Assembly: GCF_000218235.1 (NCBI RefSeq)
Contig: NZ_GL945017.1
Span: forward strand, 68,111-132,110
Reading direction: 5' to 3'
DNA: 64,000 bases
Source of the DNA: Hallella multisaccharivorax DSM 17128
GTDB lineage: Bacteria; Bacteroidota; Bacteroidia; Bacteroidales; Bacteroidaceae
In this document: piece by piece, positions 17,736 to 26,240 of the stretch
Numbering within the stretch: position 1 is the first letter of the stretch
Layout: each line of letters starts with the position of its first letter
Translations under genes and position numbers: made by a program
Notes under the pieces: generated by a model
What the model saw: the letters and a program-made list of their open reading frames with translations, nothing else
Databases searched by the model: none
What the model was told of the DNA's origin: nothing

Positions 17736-20189
17736 ATGAGAAAGATCTTATCGTCAATCTTCCTTTTGACCATCTTCGGCCTGCCGGTTCTCGCAGGCAA
17801 TCATGTAGTCAGTCGTTTTCGTCTCACGGGGCCTGTGCCTTTGTCGCGTCCGCTGATGATCGACAGTATCAATATCAGCGGGCAGCGTTTCAGTGATGAC
17901 TCGCTGTTATGCAGGCCCTTGACGGATACCGGCGCCCGTGTTTTCGATGCCGGACAGAAACTTCAGGGCAGCAAGGGACTGTCGGTGGCATCCCTGTCGT
18001 TCGATATGGAGTCAACAGCTTATACCCGTGCCTCTCTCTCAGTGTCGGGTCTCAAGACGAGTCGTATCTTCATAGATGGTAAAGAGGGCAGCGGACGCGA
18101 TATGGCTCTGGAACCGGGCCATCATCATGTGGAGATCTGCACGTTGCTCGAGAACAATGTTACGGTGAAGCCCCAGGTGACTTTGACTGCCGACAACGAC
18201 GAGGCACTGTCTGTCCTGGATCCTGGCGCATCACGGCTGTATTCTCTCAAGGATGTGCTCAACGGAAAACGTCTTTGGGGCGTGCGTCTCTCCGATGATG
18301 GACGTTATGGTATCATTGGGTCGTATGACACGCGCGACGGCGGTAAGGTGACAAGTTCGTGGAAGGTTCGGGAGATGGCCACCGGCAAGGTGCTGCACCA
18401 GAGTAGCGAGTCATTGTGCTTCTTCCCGGGCAGTGACGATCTGCTCATGGAGCGTATGGCTGACAACGGCAACCGCCAGTTAGTGAGGGTGTCGCTCTCC
18501 GACGGAAGTGAGACGGTGGTGGCCTCCAACATGCCCAAAGGTGACAGTTGGCAGATGACACCCGACGGCAAGAGCCTTATTCTGACCCATGTGAACAAAG
18601 GCCCCACTGAGGACAAGGATATCTACCAGATTGTGGAACCCGATGACCGTCAGCCCGGATGGCGTGACCGCTCATCGCTGCTGCGCTATGACCTGTTGAC
18701 GGGTGTGGTGCAGCCGCTGACATTTGGCTTCCACGGCGTATCGCTGCTCGACGTGAGTGCCGACAGCCATTATTTACTTTTCATGACCTCTCGCAGTCGC
18801 CTCACCGCCCGTCCCACCACGCTTTTTTCCATCTGGCGTATGGACTTGAGGACGCTGAAAGCGGAGTGTCTGGTCAAAGATGACGGCTTTGTCTCGTCCG
18901 CACGTTTCTCTCCTGACGGCCGTCATCTCGTCATCATGGGGTCGCCCGAATGTCTTGGTGGTGTGGGGAAGAATGTGCCCGCAGGCCGCATCCCCAGCAT
19001 GTACGACTATCAGCTTTATATCTATGACATTGCTTCGGGCAGGGTCAATCCCATTACCAAACAGTTCAATCCCGGCGTCGACATGTTCACATGGGCAAAG
19101 TCGGACGGGCGTATTTGGTTTACAGCGCTTGACCGCGACTACTGCCACCTCTACTATTGTGACCTGCATACGGGCACGATCACACAGGTGCCCGAGCCGG
19201 AAGACATGGTGTCGACGTTTGCCATCGCTAAGGATGCCAGACAGATGCTGTGGTATGGCGAGGGCGCGAGCAACAGCGACCGTCTCTACAGTCTCAATAC
19301 TGCGACGGGGAAGTCTGTGCTGATTGAGGATTTGAACAAGGACAAGTTGAAGGGTGTGGAGCTGGGGGCCTGCGAGCCATGGTCGTTTGTCAACAGCCGT
19401 GGCGATTCCATTTCCTGCCGTTACTATCTGCCTCCTCATTTTGACAAGACCCAACACTATCCCGTCATCGTCAACTATTACGGTGGCTGCTCGCCTACGA
19501 GCCGTGATTTTGAGACGCGCTATCCGCAGCATGTCTGGGCGGCGGCTGGTTATGTAGTGCTTGTGGTCAACCCCAGTGGCGCGGTTGGCTTTGGTCAGGA
19601 GTTCTCGTCTCGCCATGTCAACACGGCGGGCAAGGGTGTTGCTGAAGACATCATCGAAGCCACACAGACTTTCTGCCGGCAGCATGCCTATACTGACAGC
19701 CTGCACGTGGGTTGTATCGGTGCCAGTTATGGCGGCTTCATGACACAGTATCTCCAGACCAGAACCAACCTCTTTGCCGCTGCTGTCTCACATGCCGGCA
19801 TCAGCGATCACACCAGCTATTGGGGCGAGGGTTATTGGGGCTACAGCTATAGCGAGGTGTCCATGGCGGGCAGCTATCCGTGGACGCGCAAGGATCTCTT
19901 CGTCGATCAGAGCCCGCTCTTCAATGTGGAGAAGATTCACACACCACTGCTCTTTCTCCACGGCAATGCCGACCACAATGTGCCCATCGGTGAGAGCATC
20001 CAGATGTTCACGGCGTTGAAGCTTCTTGGCCGCCCCACGGCATTCGTGGTCGTAGACGGTCAGGACCATCATATCACTGACTACGGCAAGCGCATCAAGT
20101 GGCACAACACCATCATGGCGTGGTTCCAGCGGTACCTCAAGGGTGATGCTTCGTGGTGGAATGCCATCTACAAGCCGGTGATGCAATAG
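17736..20189 (+). CDS. Secreted S9-family peptidase (DPP IV/prolyl oligopeptidase type)
   Basis: This 817-residue protein begins with a signal peptide (MRKILSSIFLLTIFGLPVLA). A beta-propeller-like region (about residues 150-560) is followed by an alpha/beta-hydrolase domain. The catalytic triad is visible: Ser664 in GASYGGF, Asp in HGNADHNVP and His in GQDHHI. Such enzymes cleave after proline or alanine and help Prevotella take up peptides. The start at 17736 is chosen because the upstream in-frame extension lacks a signal and would precede it. The nearest upstream gene, fcl, ends 92 bases before. Confidence 0.92.
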   Translation: MRKILSSIFLLTIFGLPVLAGNHVVSRFRLTGPVPLSRPLMIDSINISGQRFSDDSLLCRPLTDTGARVFDAGQKLQGSKGLSVASLSFDMESTAYTRASLSVSGLKTSRIFIDGKEGSGRDMALEPGHHHVEICTLLENNVTVKPQVTLTADNDEALSVLDPGASRLYSLKDVLNGKRLWGVRLSDDGRYGIIGSYDTRDGGKVTSSWKVREMATGKVLHQSSESLCFFPGSDDLLMERMADNGNRQLVRVSLSDGSETVVASNMPKGDSWQMTPDGKSLILTHVNKGPTEDKDIYQIVEPDDRQPGWRDRSSLLRYDLLTGVVQPLTFGFHGVSLLDVSADSHYLLFMTSRSRLTARPTTLFSIWRMDLRTLKAECLVKDDGFVSSARFSPDGRHLVIMGSPECLGGVGKNVPAGRIPSMYDYQLYIYDIASGRVNPITKQFNPGVDMFTWAKSDGRIWFTALDRDYCHLYYCDLHTGTITQVPEPEDMVSTFAIAKDARQMLWYGEGASNSDRLYSLNTATGKSVLIEDLNKDKLKGVELGACEPWSFVNSRGDSISCRYYLPPHFDKTQHYPVIVNYYGGCSPTSRDFETRYPQHVWAAAGYVVLVVNPSGAVGFGQEFSSRHVNTAGKGVAEDIIEATQTFCRQHAYTDSLHVGCIGASYGGFMTQYLQTRTNLFAAAVSHAGISDHTSYWGEGYWGYSYSEVSMAGSYPWTRKDLFVDQSPLFNVEKIHTPLLFLHGNADHNVPIGESIQMFTALKLLGRPTAFVVVDGQDHHITDYGKRIKWHNTIMAWFQRYLKGDASWWNAIYKPVMQ

Positions 20190-20384
20190 AGGCTATACGC
20201 TGGCAGGGACTCCTGCACTGTCGAGGGCGGCAGCGCACGGAACCACATCCGCCGCCTGCTCAGCCCAGATGAGGCTGCTTCCGCACTTGCTTACCTGTGT
20301 TAGCTCTTGCGCCTGCTTGCCGGTGTTTTGTGTGGCTCTGCCCTCGGAGCCGCTGCTTGTCCTTCATCTTAACTCTTCTCTTCC
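20190..20384. other. Non-coding stretch after S9 peptidase gene
   Basis: I see no gene, RNA or strong hairpin here. It may be part of the decayed element that follows. Confidence 0.4.
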
Positions 20385-20680
20385 ATGTCTGAAGAACATT
20401 CTTCCTTTTACTATGCTACCCGCCACAACATGAAGCGGCGGTGTAATGGTCATGATTACCGCTCCCGCTGCATATCCAGATCATTTTCTTCCCGCCTGCA
20501 TCCTTGATGAGCAGATGAAGGTTAGGCAAGGAAAGCGCAAGAGTCGTTACGGCGTATTCGTCTCCGCGGCCATCTCGCCAAGCGAGAAGACCGTGATGCG
20601 CAAGGCCTACGCAATGCCAAATGCTGAACATGATGGCAGAAAGGCTTGCCAACAGTCAGCTTCTAACAATCAATATATCA
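20385..20680 (+). pseudogene. Remnant of Y1/REP-associated-type transposase
   Basis: Two fragments in different frames fit the ends of the tyrosine (Y1) transposase family common in Prevotella. From 20385 one reads RHNMKRRCNGHDYRSRC, like the HDY-x-SR-x-x-Y start of that family. From about 20500 another frame reads RQGKRKSRYGVFVSAAISPS then EKTVM, like its C-terminal part. The middle, including the catalytic HxH and Tyr motifs, is missing, so it would be an internally deleted relic. The assignment is from memory of the family and needs an alignment. Confidence 0.45.
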
Positions 20681-20685
20681 ATCAC

Positions 20686-21165
20686 ATGAAAAAATACATC
20701 CTTATCTTTGTCGCGATCATTGCTATCTGGCTGGTTGCCATAAACTTTAATGGTTATGCGCTATTGGCGCTTCTCCTCCTGATTCCCTTGTTTCTTTACC
20801 GGAAGTGTAAGAATAAGGACATTGTGTCTACTGGACATTTGCTGTCGCTGGATGATGCTGTTGCCAAATATGGTGAGCCAGACGACTGTATCGTAGTGGA
20901 TGCCACTCGGGCCAATGAGGCCGTTGGCTGTATTCTCGTATTTAAACGCCAGAGGATACTGGTCGCTGCCGGAGAGCCACTGAGCATGGATGACATCGCG
21001 GATGTGTCGACTGTCAACACCGCCACACCTTACACCGTCGGGCAATATCAGTTGGTCTTTACTACGCATAACCCCGACCGTAAATACATCAGACTCGAAG
21101 TCGGACTCGATGCGGGTTGGGCCAATGATGTGGCGACACAAGTCATCGATGCGTTGAAAGCGTAA
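20686..21165 (+). CDS. Small membrane-anchored protein of unknown function
   Basis: The 159-residue protein starts MKKYILIFVAIIAIWLVAIN with two short hydrophobic stretches (residues 3-17 and 20-36) ending in YRKCKNK. A soluble domain of about 120 residues follows with no motif I recognise. The longer reading frame from 20446 adds 80 residues that look like transposase remnant, so the start at 20686 is preferred. It ends 13 bases before a zinc-ribbon gene, and the two are likely cotranscribed. Confidence 0.6.
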   Translation: MKKYILIFVAIIAIWLVAINFNGYALLALLLLIPLFLYRKCKNKDIVSTGHLLSLDDAVAKYGEPDDCIVVDATRANEAVGCILVFKRQRILVAAGEPLSMDDIADVSTVNTATPYTVGQYQLVFTTHNPDRKYIRLEVGLDAGWANDVATQVIDALKA

Positions 21166-21178
21166 GTAATTGAGTAAT

Positions 21179-21472
21179 ATGGCTCAAAGAAAGACCTATC
21201 GCTGCCGGAAGTGCGGCTATGAGTGTTACGACTATGAAGGTACGGGCTTCTTGCGCCAGCATATCGTGAGCGTGAGTTGTCCGGATTGCCATACGGTTGA
21301 GCCGCTCGTCGTGGGTGGCATCATCGGTAACAATGCTCCGTCGTTCAACGGTCTTGCCGGACGGCTGTGTCTCCGTTGTGGTAGCAACCGTATCGTGGTC
21401 TGGGATCATCACACGTGCCCTAAGTGTGGAGGCGAGATGGTGTTCACAGGTGAGAAGAAGTTCTGGACATAA
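21179..21472 (+). CDS. Small protein with two zinc ribbons
   Basis: This 97-residue protein has four Cys pairs: CRKC near residue 8, CPDC near 38, CLRC near 66 and CPKC near 80. They suggest two zinc ribbons, each with two CxxC knuckles. It has no signal peptide or membrane segment. It follows the membrane protein by 13 bases. Possible roles include nucleic-acid or protein binding; nothing here fixes one. The ATG at 21179 is preferred over a TTG nine bases earlier. Confidence 0.65.
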   Translation: MAQRKTYRCRKCGYECYDYEGTGFLRQHIVSVSCPDCHTVEPLVVGGIIGNNAPSFNGLAGRLCLRCGSNRIVVWDHHTCPKCGGEMVFTGEKKFWT

Positions 21473-21624
21473 GAAGCAATAATGACATATTGACGTATTT
21501 GGTTGCCATTGTGACACGAATGCTATATCGGCACAAAGGTTGCAATAGGGTGGATGAAGTTCATTAGAATTTCAGAGTAAAAACGATAATAAACAAAACA
21601 AATAAAATAATAGGAGGTATGACT

Positions 21625-22059
21625 ATGTTATTCCCAGTATTGAACGATTGGTTTGACAACGATTTCAGTGACAATTTCTACACCAACATGCGTCGTGTAA
21701 ACACTACAGCCCCTGCGGTGAACGTGAAGGAGGATGCTGATAAATATACGATGGAGGTTGCTGTTCCTGGCATCAAGAAGGACTTCGTCCGTATTGATCT
21801 TAACAAGGAAGGCGATTTGGAGCTCGCTATTGAGAACAAGCTTGAGCATCACGAGGAGAGTGGAAAGACAGAGCAGAAAGAGCACTATCTGCGCCGTGAA
21901 TTCTCTTACAGCAATTATCAGCAAGAATATACTCTTCCTGAGGATGTGGACAAAGACCATATTTCCGCTAAGGTGGAAGATGGCATCTTGAGTATCGTCC
22001 TTCCTAAGGTAAAGAAGGAAGAGGCTAACAAGAATGCCAGAAGAATCGAGATAGGTTAG
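21625..22059 (+). CDS. Small heat-shock protein, Hsp20/alpha-crystallin family
   Basis: This ATP-independent chaperone binds unfolding proteins under stress. The 144-residue protein has the alpha-crystallin domain from about residue 33 to 135: APAVNVKEDADKYTMEVAVP, then YTLPEDVDKDHISAKVEDG and GILSIVLPKV, the hallmark end. Two ATGs are close together; AGGAGG at 21612-21617 is 7 bases from the ATG at 21625 but only 1 from that at 21619, so the former is chosen. A clear Shine-Dalgarno is unusual in Bacteroidetes and suggests strong translation. A hairpin follows at 22089. Confidence 0.95.
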   Translation: MLFPVLNDWFDNDFSDNFYTNMRRVNTTAPAVNVKEDADKYTMEVAVPGIKKDFVRIDLNKEGDLELAIENKLEHHEESGKTEQKEHYLRREFSYSNYQQEYTLPEDVDKDHISAKVEDGILSIVLPKVKKEEANKNARRIEIG

Positions 22060-22088
22060 AAAAGGTTAGAAAGATTGTGAATAAGGAT

Positions 22089-22125
22089 GAGCCTCACTTT
22101 CCCTGTGAAGGGGAAGGTGAGGCTC
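22089..22125. terminator. Hairpin terminator between convergent genes
   Basis: A 15-bp stem (GAGCCTCACTTTCCC at 22089-22103, partner at 22111-22125 with one G-T pair) and a 7-base loop lie between hsp20 (plus) and the M6 peptidase gene (minus). There is no long T-run on either side, so efficiency is uncertain. Confidence 0.7.
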
Positions 22126-22153
22126 ACCTTGTATGCTGAAAGCTATCCAATTC

Positions 22154-23770
22154 TTACTTAGCAATCTTCTGTCCGTTCTTAATGTAGATGCCGTGGGGTA
22201 GGGACTTCAGGTCATTGCCAAGGTAATGCCCGTCGAGAGAATAGACCTTGCCATCGTTGCCCCTGACCTTCCAAAGGGACTGAATACCGCTCGCCACATC
22301 GTTTATATAGTCGAAGGTAATGACACCAGTGGTGGTGACATAGCGGATGTTTCTCAGTGCTTTGTTGGTCTTGAGCTTTTGTGTTCTATTGATATCATAC
22401 CAGCAGAAGTTTGGTTTGGAATTAGCGTCGCTAAGCTCGGAGACATTGAGTGTATCGGGGTTCATGTTACCGGTACCCGGGAAGAGGTCTCCTTTGAGGC
22501 TTGGAGAGTAAGAACCTTTGTTTTCTGTGATGTAGGAAGACAGACAGGCACCATCAGCCGGTACCACTGCCATTCCTGGGAATCCGGCATAGTCGTTAAG
22601 ACGGGTTTTCAGCGACAATTCTTCACTTGGAAGATTGACATGGTAAACCAAAAGCCCGTTGCCATATTGACGCCCGTTCCATCCCCTTTGTTGAATACAT
22701 TCTAACATTAAATACTCGAGATGGTTGTTGGGGTTGACTATCTTATAGGCTGTTCCGCCTTTCTCTGTCGACGTGTCCATGGTGATTGAAGCATTGCTGG
22801 AGAGCTCTTTGATGGTGACAGGCCAGCCTAACTGGTCTTTTTCGAAAGCAGTTAAGGCCGTAGGATAGAATCCATAGCCTGCATATTCTCCTCCGTCCAT
22901 GAGATCCCAGAATTCCATACTTTGATTGTTAGTTTGCTGGGCTTCCTTATTTAGAGAGTATATGTCCGGCAATCCAAGAGAATGGCAGAACTCATGACAT
23001 GCGACGCCCAGACCGGTGACAATGGGAATAGTCCCACCCAGAGACCCTTTATAGTCGATCTTGCCATTGGTTGTCATCCTATAAGGAGAAAGCTCTCCTG
23101 ACATAGTGTACCATCTTACCTTTTTGCCTGCTAAAGTGGCGTCACCTGTAGAGAATGTATTGGCCCATACTGCTGTTGCTGGTCCATTATCATTTTGGTC
23201 AAGGCCCGCATACAGGATATAGACACTCTCGATGGTACTCCCGTCGGGGCTGAACGCACTGATGTCTTCAGCAGAAACGGAGTCCTTGATCAGCGCCAGC
23301 GCATCCTTCACAAGCTGTCGTGGGTTCTCGTCGTTGTTGTCGTCGTTGTTTTTGCCACCATAATAAGTTTCGGGATGATCAACGGTCACCGGTCCGTAGA
23401 CCTTAAATGTGGGCCGGAAAGTGTTTCCGCTCATATCCTTGAAGTATTGTGCCACTGATCCATGGTTGCGTTTATTTCCATTGCCGAGGTCCTGCTGCGT
23501 GGTGCCATTGAACATCTGTTCAAAAGCGACCTTGGGTCTATTGATGGTGAATTTGACATCAGAGAAGTTGACAAGGATCACGGGAATCGTTACGTCTCCG
23601 GTATGCTTTACGTACTTGGGAGTCTTGGCGATGGCTCTTGTGGATAAGCCGTTTTTTGCGTTCTCTCTTTCTATCATCATTGCTGTACCACAGACCTTAC
23701 GCGGCATCATTTGAGCCGCGATGTTTTGCGAGATAAGCAGAGCTACTATCACCAGAATGGTGTTTTTCAT
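22154..23770 (-). CDS. Secreted M6-family metalloprotease
   Basis: The 538-residue protein has a signal peptide (MKNTILVIVALLISQNIAAQ). The zinc-binding site HEFCHSLGLPD (HExxHxxGxxD) lies in VACHEFCHSLGLPDIYSL and matches the immune-inhibitor-A-like M6 family. YVHHTGDVTIPVILVNFSD-like sequence near residue 60 is the usual domain start. The end, SLDGHYLGNDLKSLPHGIYI then KNGQK, resembles type IX secretion tails, as in the BspA-like protein. It lies 41 bases behind the gene at 23812 and likely shares its promoter. M6 enzymes degrade host or environmental proteins; the substrate is unknown. Confidence 0.9.
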   Translation of the reverse strand: MKNTILVIVALLISQNIAAQMMPRKVCGTAMMIERENAKNGLSTRAIAKTPKYVKHTGDVTIPVILVNFSDVKFTINRPKVAFEQMFNGTTQQDLGNGNKRNHGSVAQYFKDMSGNTFRPTFKVYGPVTVDHPETYYGGKNNDDNNDENPRQLVKDALALIKDSVSAEDISAFSPDGSTIESVYILYAGLDQNDNGPATAVWANTFSTGDATLAGKKVRWYTMSGELSPYRMTTNGKIDYKGSLGGTIPIVTGLGVACHEFCHSLGLPDIYSLNKEAQQTNNQSMEFWDLMDGGEYAGYGFYPTALTAFEKDQLGWPVTIKELSSNASITMDTSTEKGGTAYKIVNPNNHLEYLMLECIQQRGWNGRQYGNGLLVYHVNLPSEELSLKTRLNDYAGFPGMAVVPADGACLSSYITENKGSYSPSLKGDLFPGTGNMNPDTLNVSELSDANSKPNFCWYDINRTQKLKTNKALRNIRYVTTTGVITFDYINDVASGIQSLWKVRGNDGKVYSLDGHYLGNDLKSLPHGIYIKNGQKIAK

Positions 23771-23811
23771 GCTGTTGTGTTTGATATTGATATTGTTATA
23801 TTATGGTTATA

Positions 23812-24369
23812 TTAATGCTTCGAATCTATTTGAAAAGCCCTTCGATAAGAGTGGATAATGGGGTCATCATCGGTCTTGTCCATGCGGTCGAAGAGCTTGG
23901 CCATCCGTTTAGCGTTGTGTTTATCCCGTCTACGCTTGGCACTAAGCAGCTCGGACAGATTGAAATTGATGCTGGTGATGGGGTGTTGAAGCGCAATCTC
24001 AACACGGTCTTCCTTTGTCCATTTACGTACAGCTTCCTGAAAATCGCTCTTTCGGTTGGCGTAAACCACCACTTCCCCGATGCTGTTGTAGTCCTTGATA
24101 ACGGGGATAGTGTCTTTGACGAGGTTGGATGGGATACGTAGGGCGATATATCCAGGCTTAGAAAGCAGTAAGGTATCGAATTTCTCTGGTATCGCCGCTT
24201 TGCCGAAGACGTTGGTTGTATCTGATGGCAGCCGTCCGGTCCATATCCTAAACCCCCGAACAGGCTGGTTGAGCTCGGGATCATAAAGCATAATATGTCT
24301 CTGCGCACTCACCTGAACAAAAGGCAGGTTGGATAAGAGAAATATAATAAAGGACAAAAGGTTCCTCAT
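23812..24369 (-). CDS. Exported protein of unknown function
   Basis: The 185-residue protein has a signal peptide (LLSFIIFLLSNLPFVQVSAQ). Residues 25-80 (IMLYDPELNQPVRGFRIWTG, then TNVFGKAAIPEKFDTLLLSK) look like a carboxypeptidase-regulatory-type beta-sandwich. The rest is charged and probably helical (LSAKRRRDKHNAKRMAKLFD). It precedes the M6 metalloprotease and is likely cotranscribed with it. A role linked to that protease is inference from position only. Confidence 0.65.
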   Translation of the reverse strand: MRNLLSFIIFLLSNLPFVQVSAQRHIMLYDPELNQPVRGFRIWTGRLPSDTTNVFGKAAIPEKFDTLLLSKPGYIALRIPSNLVKDTIPVIKDYNSIGEVVVYANRKSDFQEAVRKWTKEDRVEIALQHPITSINFNLSELLSAKRRRDKHNAKRMAKLFDRMDKTDDDPIIHSYRRAFQIDSKH

Positions 24370-24392
24370 ATGTCATCGTGTAATTTTCGGTT

Positions 24393-24401
24393 GCAAATAT
24401 A
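24393..24401 (-). promoter_or_regulatory. Promoter (-7 element) for 23812 gene and M6 protease
   Basis: The minus strand reads TATATTTGC, matching TAnnTTTGC, 24 bases before the start at 24369. Confidence 0.6.
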
Positions 24402-24506
24402 AGCAAAAAAGTTAATGTAAGGAAAAAAAAGCCTTGACTTGTGACAATTTAACGTTTACAAAATTATTTTCTTTTTCTTTTCGGTACCGATTCAAGGAAA
24501 ATAGAT

Positions 24507-24515
24507 TAACTTTGC
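24507..24515 (+). promoter_or_regulatory. Promoter (-7 element) for purH-mre cluster
   Basis: TAACTTTGC lies 37 bases before the start at 24552. No other TAnnTTTG element is obvious before mreB, so this may drive the whole plus-strand run to rodA. Confidence 0.65.
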
Positions 24516-24551
24516 ACATTAGTAGACATCGAGAGAAAAAAGTATCTTAAA

Positions 24552-25151
24552 ATGGCTGAATCAAGACAAATCAAGACTGCGCTGATCTCCGTCTTTCATA
24601 AGGATGGTCTGGACGATCTCCTTAAGAAATTGAGTGAGGAGGGTGTGAAGTTTCTTAGCACCGGCGGTACACAGAAATTCATAGAGAGCTTAGGCTACGA
24701 CTGCGAGAAAGTGGAGGAAGTGACGACCTATCCTTCTATTTTGGGAGGGCGTGTGAAAACCCTTCATCCGAAAATCTTTGGAGGCATACTTGCGCGCCGT
24801 GACAATGAAGGCGATCGCGAGCAAATGCGGGAGTATGACATCCCGTCCATTGATCTCGTCATTGTGGATCTCTATCCCTTTGAACAGACTGTGGCCAGTG
24901 GAGCCTCTGAACAGGATATCATAGAAAAGATTGATATTGGTGGCATTTCGCTGATCCGCGCCGGAGCTAAGAACTTCAAGGATGTCGTTATTATCCCGAG
25001 TAAGGCTGAGTATCCTGTACTTTTGGAGATGCTCAATAGGAAAGGAGCTGTCACCGATATTGAAGACCGCCGCATGCTTGCAGAAAGAGCTTTCGGTGTG
25101 TCGAGCCATTATGATACTGCTATTCATGAGTGGTTTGCCTCTCAGTGCTGA
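24552..25151 (+). CDS. IMP cyclohydrolase domain protein (stand-alone N-terminal half of PurH)
   Basis: This catalyses ring closure of FAICAR to IMP, the last purine step, in the cytoplasm. Family motifs are complete: LISVFHKDGL, STGGTQKFIE, GGRVKTLHPKIFGG, DLVIVDLYPFEQTV and EKIDIGGISLIRAGAKN. PurH is normally bifunctional at 500-plus residues. This protein has 199 and ends at YDTAIHEWF, just where the cyclohydrolase domain ends. The next gene starts 50 bases on, so the AICAR transformylase half is not here. It must be encoded elsewhere or be replaced. The clean domain boundary argues for a genuine split, not decay. Confidence 0.88.
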   Translation: MAESRQIKTALISVFHKDGLDDLLKKLSEEGVKFLSTGGTQKFIESLGYDCEKVEEVTTYPSILGGRVKTLHPKIFGGILARRDNEGDREQMREYDIPSIDLVIVDLYPFEQTVASGASEQDIIEKIDIGGISLIRAGAKNFKDVVIIPSKAEYPVLLEMLNRKGAVTDIEDRRMLAERAFGVSSHYDTAIHEWFASQC

Positions 25152-25200
25152 CTGCTCTTTGCCATTTCAACAATAAGTAATATTTAGAAATAGAAATTAG

Positions 25201-26223
25201 ATGGGAATGTTTTCTTTCATTCAGGAGATAGCAATGGACCTGGGAACTGCCAACACGATCATCATCAGCGATGACAAGATTGTTGTTGACGAGCCGTCTG
25301 TTGTAGCTCTTGACCGCCGCACGGGAAAGATGATTGCGGTAGGTGAGAAAGCCAAGATGATGTATGAGAAGACTCACGACAATATCCGCACGATTCGTCC
25401 CTTGCGCGATGGTGTCATTGCCGACTTCACCGCCTGCGAGCAGATGATGCGTGGCCTTATCAAGATGGTGCATACGGGAAGCCGTCTCTTCTCTCCTTCT
25501 CTGCGGATGGTGATAGGTGTTCCATCCGGATCCACGGAGGTGGAACTGAGAGCTGTGCGCGATTCTGCAGAACACGCTGACGGTCGCGACGTCTATCTTA
25601 TCTTCGAGCCAATGGCAGCTGCTATTGGTATTGGCATAGATGTTGAAGCTCCTGAGGGCAATATGATTGTCGATATTGGCGGGGGCTCGACGGAGATAGC
25701 CGTCATTTCGTTGGGTGGCATCGTGAGCAATAACTCTATCCGTATCGCTGGCGACGACCTTACTGCTGATATCCAGGAGTATATGAGCCGTCAACACAAC
25801 GTGAAGGTGTCGGAGCGTATGGCTGAGCGCATCAAGATACATGTGGGGTCAGCCTTGACCGATCTGGGCGACGAGGCTCCCGAGGATTACGTCGTGCATG
25901 GTCCAAACCGTATCACGGCTCTTCCTATGGAAGTGCCTGTCTGCTATCAGGAAATTGCACACTGCCTTGATAAGACCGTGGCGAAGATTGAGAATGCGGT
26001 TCTCTCGGCTTTGGAGTCTACTCCGCCGGAGCTTTATGCCGACATTGTCAAGAATGGCATTTGGCTTACTGGTGGCGGCGCTTTGCTGCGTGGCCTTGAC
26101 AAGCGTTTGCAGGATAAGATCAGTATCCCTTTCCACATTGCCGAGGATCCGCTTCACAGTGTGGCCAAAGGTGCGGGCGTTGCGCTTAAGAATGTGGATC
26201 GCTTCTCATTCCTAATGCGTTAA
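25201..26223 (+). CDS. mreB: Rod shape-determining protein MreB
   Basis: This actin-like ATPase forms membrane filaments that steer lateral wall synthesis. The nucleotide-binding motifs are present: AMDLGTANTIIISDDKIVVD, MIVDIGGGSTEIAVISLGG and GIWLTGGGALLRGLDKRL. At 340 residues its length is normal. It heads the mreB-mreC-mreD-pbp2-rodA block. Its stop codon lies inside a palindrome that also covers the mreC start codon. Confidence 0.97.
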   Translation: MGMFSFIQEIAMDLGTANTIIISDDKIVVDEPSVVALDRRTGKMIAVGEKAKMMYEKTHDNIRTIRPLRDGVIADFTACEQMMRGLIKMVHTGSRLFSPSLRMVIGVPSGSTEVELRAVRDSAEHADGRDVYLIFEPMAAAIGIGIDVEAPEGNMIVDIGGGSTEIAVISLGGIVSNNSIRIAGDDLTADIQEYMSRQHNVKVSERMAERIKIHVGSALTDLGDEAPEDYVVHGPNRITALPMEVPVCYQEIAHCLDKTVAKIENAVLSALESTPPELYADIVKNGIWLTGGGALLRGLDKRLQDKISIPFHIAEDPLHSVAKGAGVALKNVDRFSFLMR

Positions 26224-26240
26224 TTGTGCAATGCACAATT
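26222..26240. repeat. 19-bp palindrome over mreB stop and mreC start
   Basis: AATTGTGCA-A-TGCACAATT is a perfect 9-bp inverted repeat with a one-base centre. It overlaps the mreB stop (26221-26223) and the mreC ATG (26231-26233). In RNA the stem would hide the mreC start, which suggests translational coupling, or it may be a protein-binding site. Confidence 0.6.

Noticed and set aside
18774..19706. 310-codon minus-strand frame
   Set aside because: It is antisense to the S9 peptidase gene, whose catalytic motifs are intact in the plus frame.
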